NCBI GenBank assembly: GCA_014191755.1
Contig: BJHE01000003.1
Location: forward strand, 49,937 to 113,936
DNA from: Cyanobium sp.
GTDB lineage: Bacteria > Cyanobacteriota > Cyanobacteriia > PCC-6307 > Cyanobiaceae
Direction of reading: 5' to 3'
Length of the DNA stretch: 64,000 bases
Numbering within the stretch: the stretch's first letter is position 1; each line of letters starts with the position of its first letter. The notes under the pieces were generated by a model that saw only the letters and a list, made by a program, of their open reading frames with translations, had not been told where the DNA came from and ran no database searches. Both the position numbers and the translations under genes were made by a program. Shown here piece by piece: positions 63,901 to 64,000 of this stretch.

Positions 63901-64000
63901 CTGCAGGGGGACGGCAGGTGCGATTCCTGGGCGCCGTTTTGAAGAAGCCAGCCGGGTAAAGGCCTGTGACCCTTCGCCGTCGTCGCATGGTCCGCGAAGC

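Overview
GC-rich cyanobacterial chromosome segment, probably a Synechococcus/Cyanobium-type picocyanobacterium. Support: ycf3, ycf34, chlM, ndhA-I-G-E, ndhD, ndhF, ndhM, crtP-crtB, an RbcR-like regulator, rpaA and rpaB. Most of the window is dense housekeeping sequence. I saw no rRNA, tRNA, CRISPR array, prophage or intact IS element. Accessory or unusual parts are: (1) a predicted fusion of a beta-hydroxyacid dehydrogenase to a thiopurine/halide-type methyltransferase; (2) an adjacent scar with a transposase fragment and the broken remains of a STAS / RsbW-like kinase / SpoIIE-like phosphatase partner-switching module; (3) a sugar-modification gene pair (GT4 glycosyltransferase plus ChbG/YdjC deacetylase) lying between ndhF and ndhD; (4) an Anbu-type proteasome-like peptidase directly downstream of hrcA; (5) a Z-ISO-like (NnrU-family) protein close to crtP-crtB; (6) in-phase short tandem repeats at the rpaB start, at the cysC 5' end, in chlM and in the CopA-type ATPase linker; (7) a PlsX with a long repetitive N-terminal extension; (8) an AT-richer orphan membrane-protein gene. 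No single locus is clearly a novel defence or mobile system. The best candidates for undescribed biology are the dehydrogenase-methyltransferase fusion and the ndhF-[GT4-ChbG]-ndhD arrangement. All assignments come from reading motifs in the translations; no database search was run.
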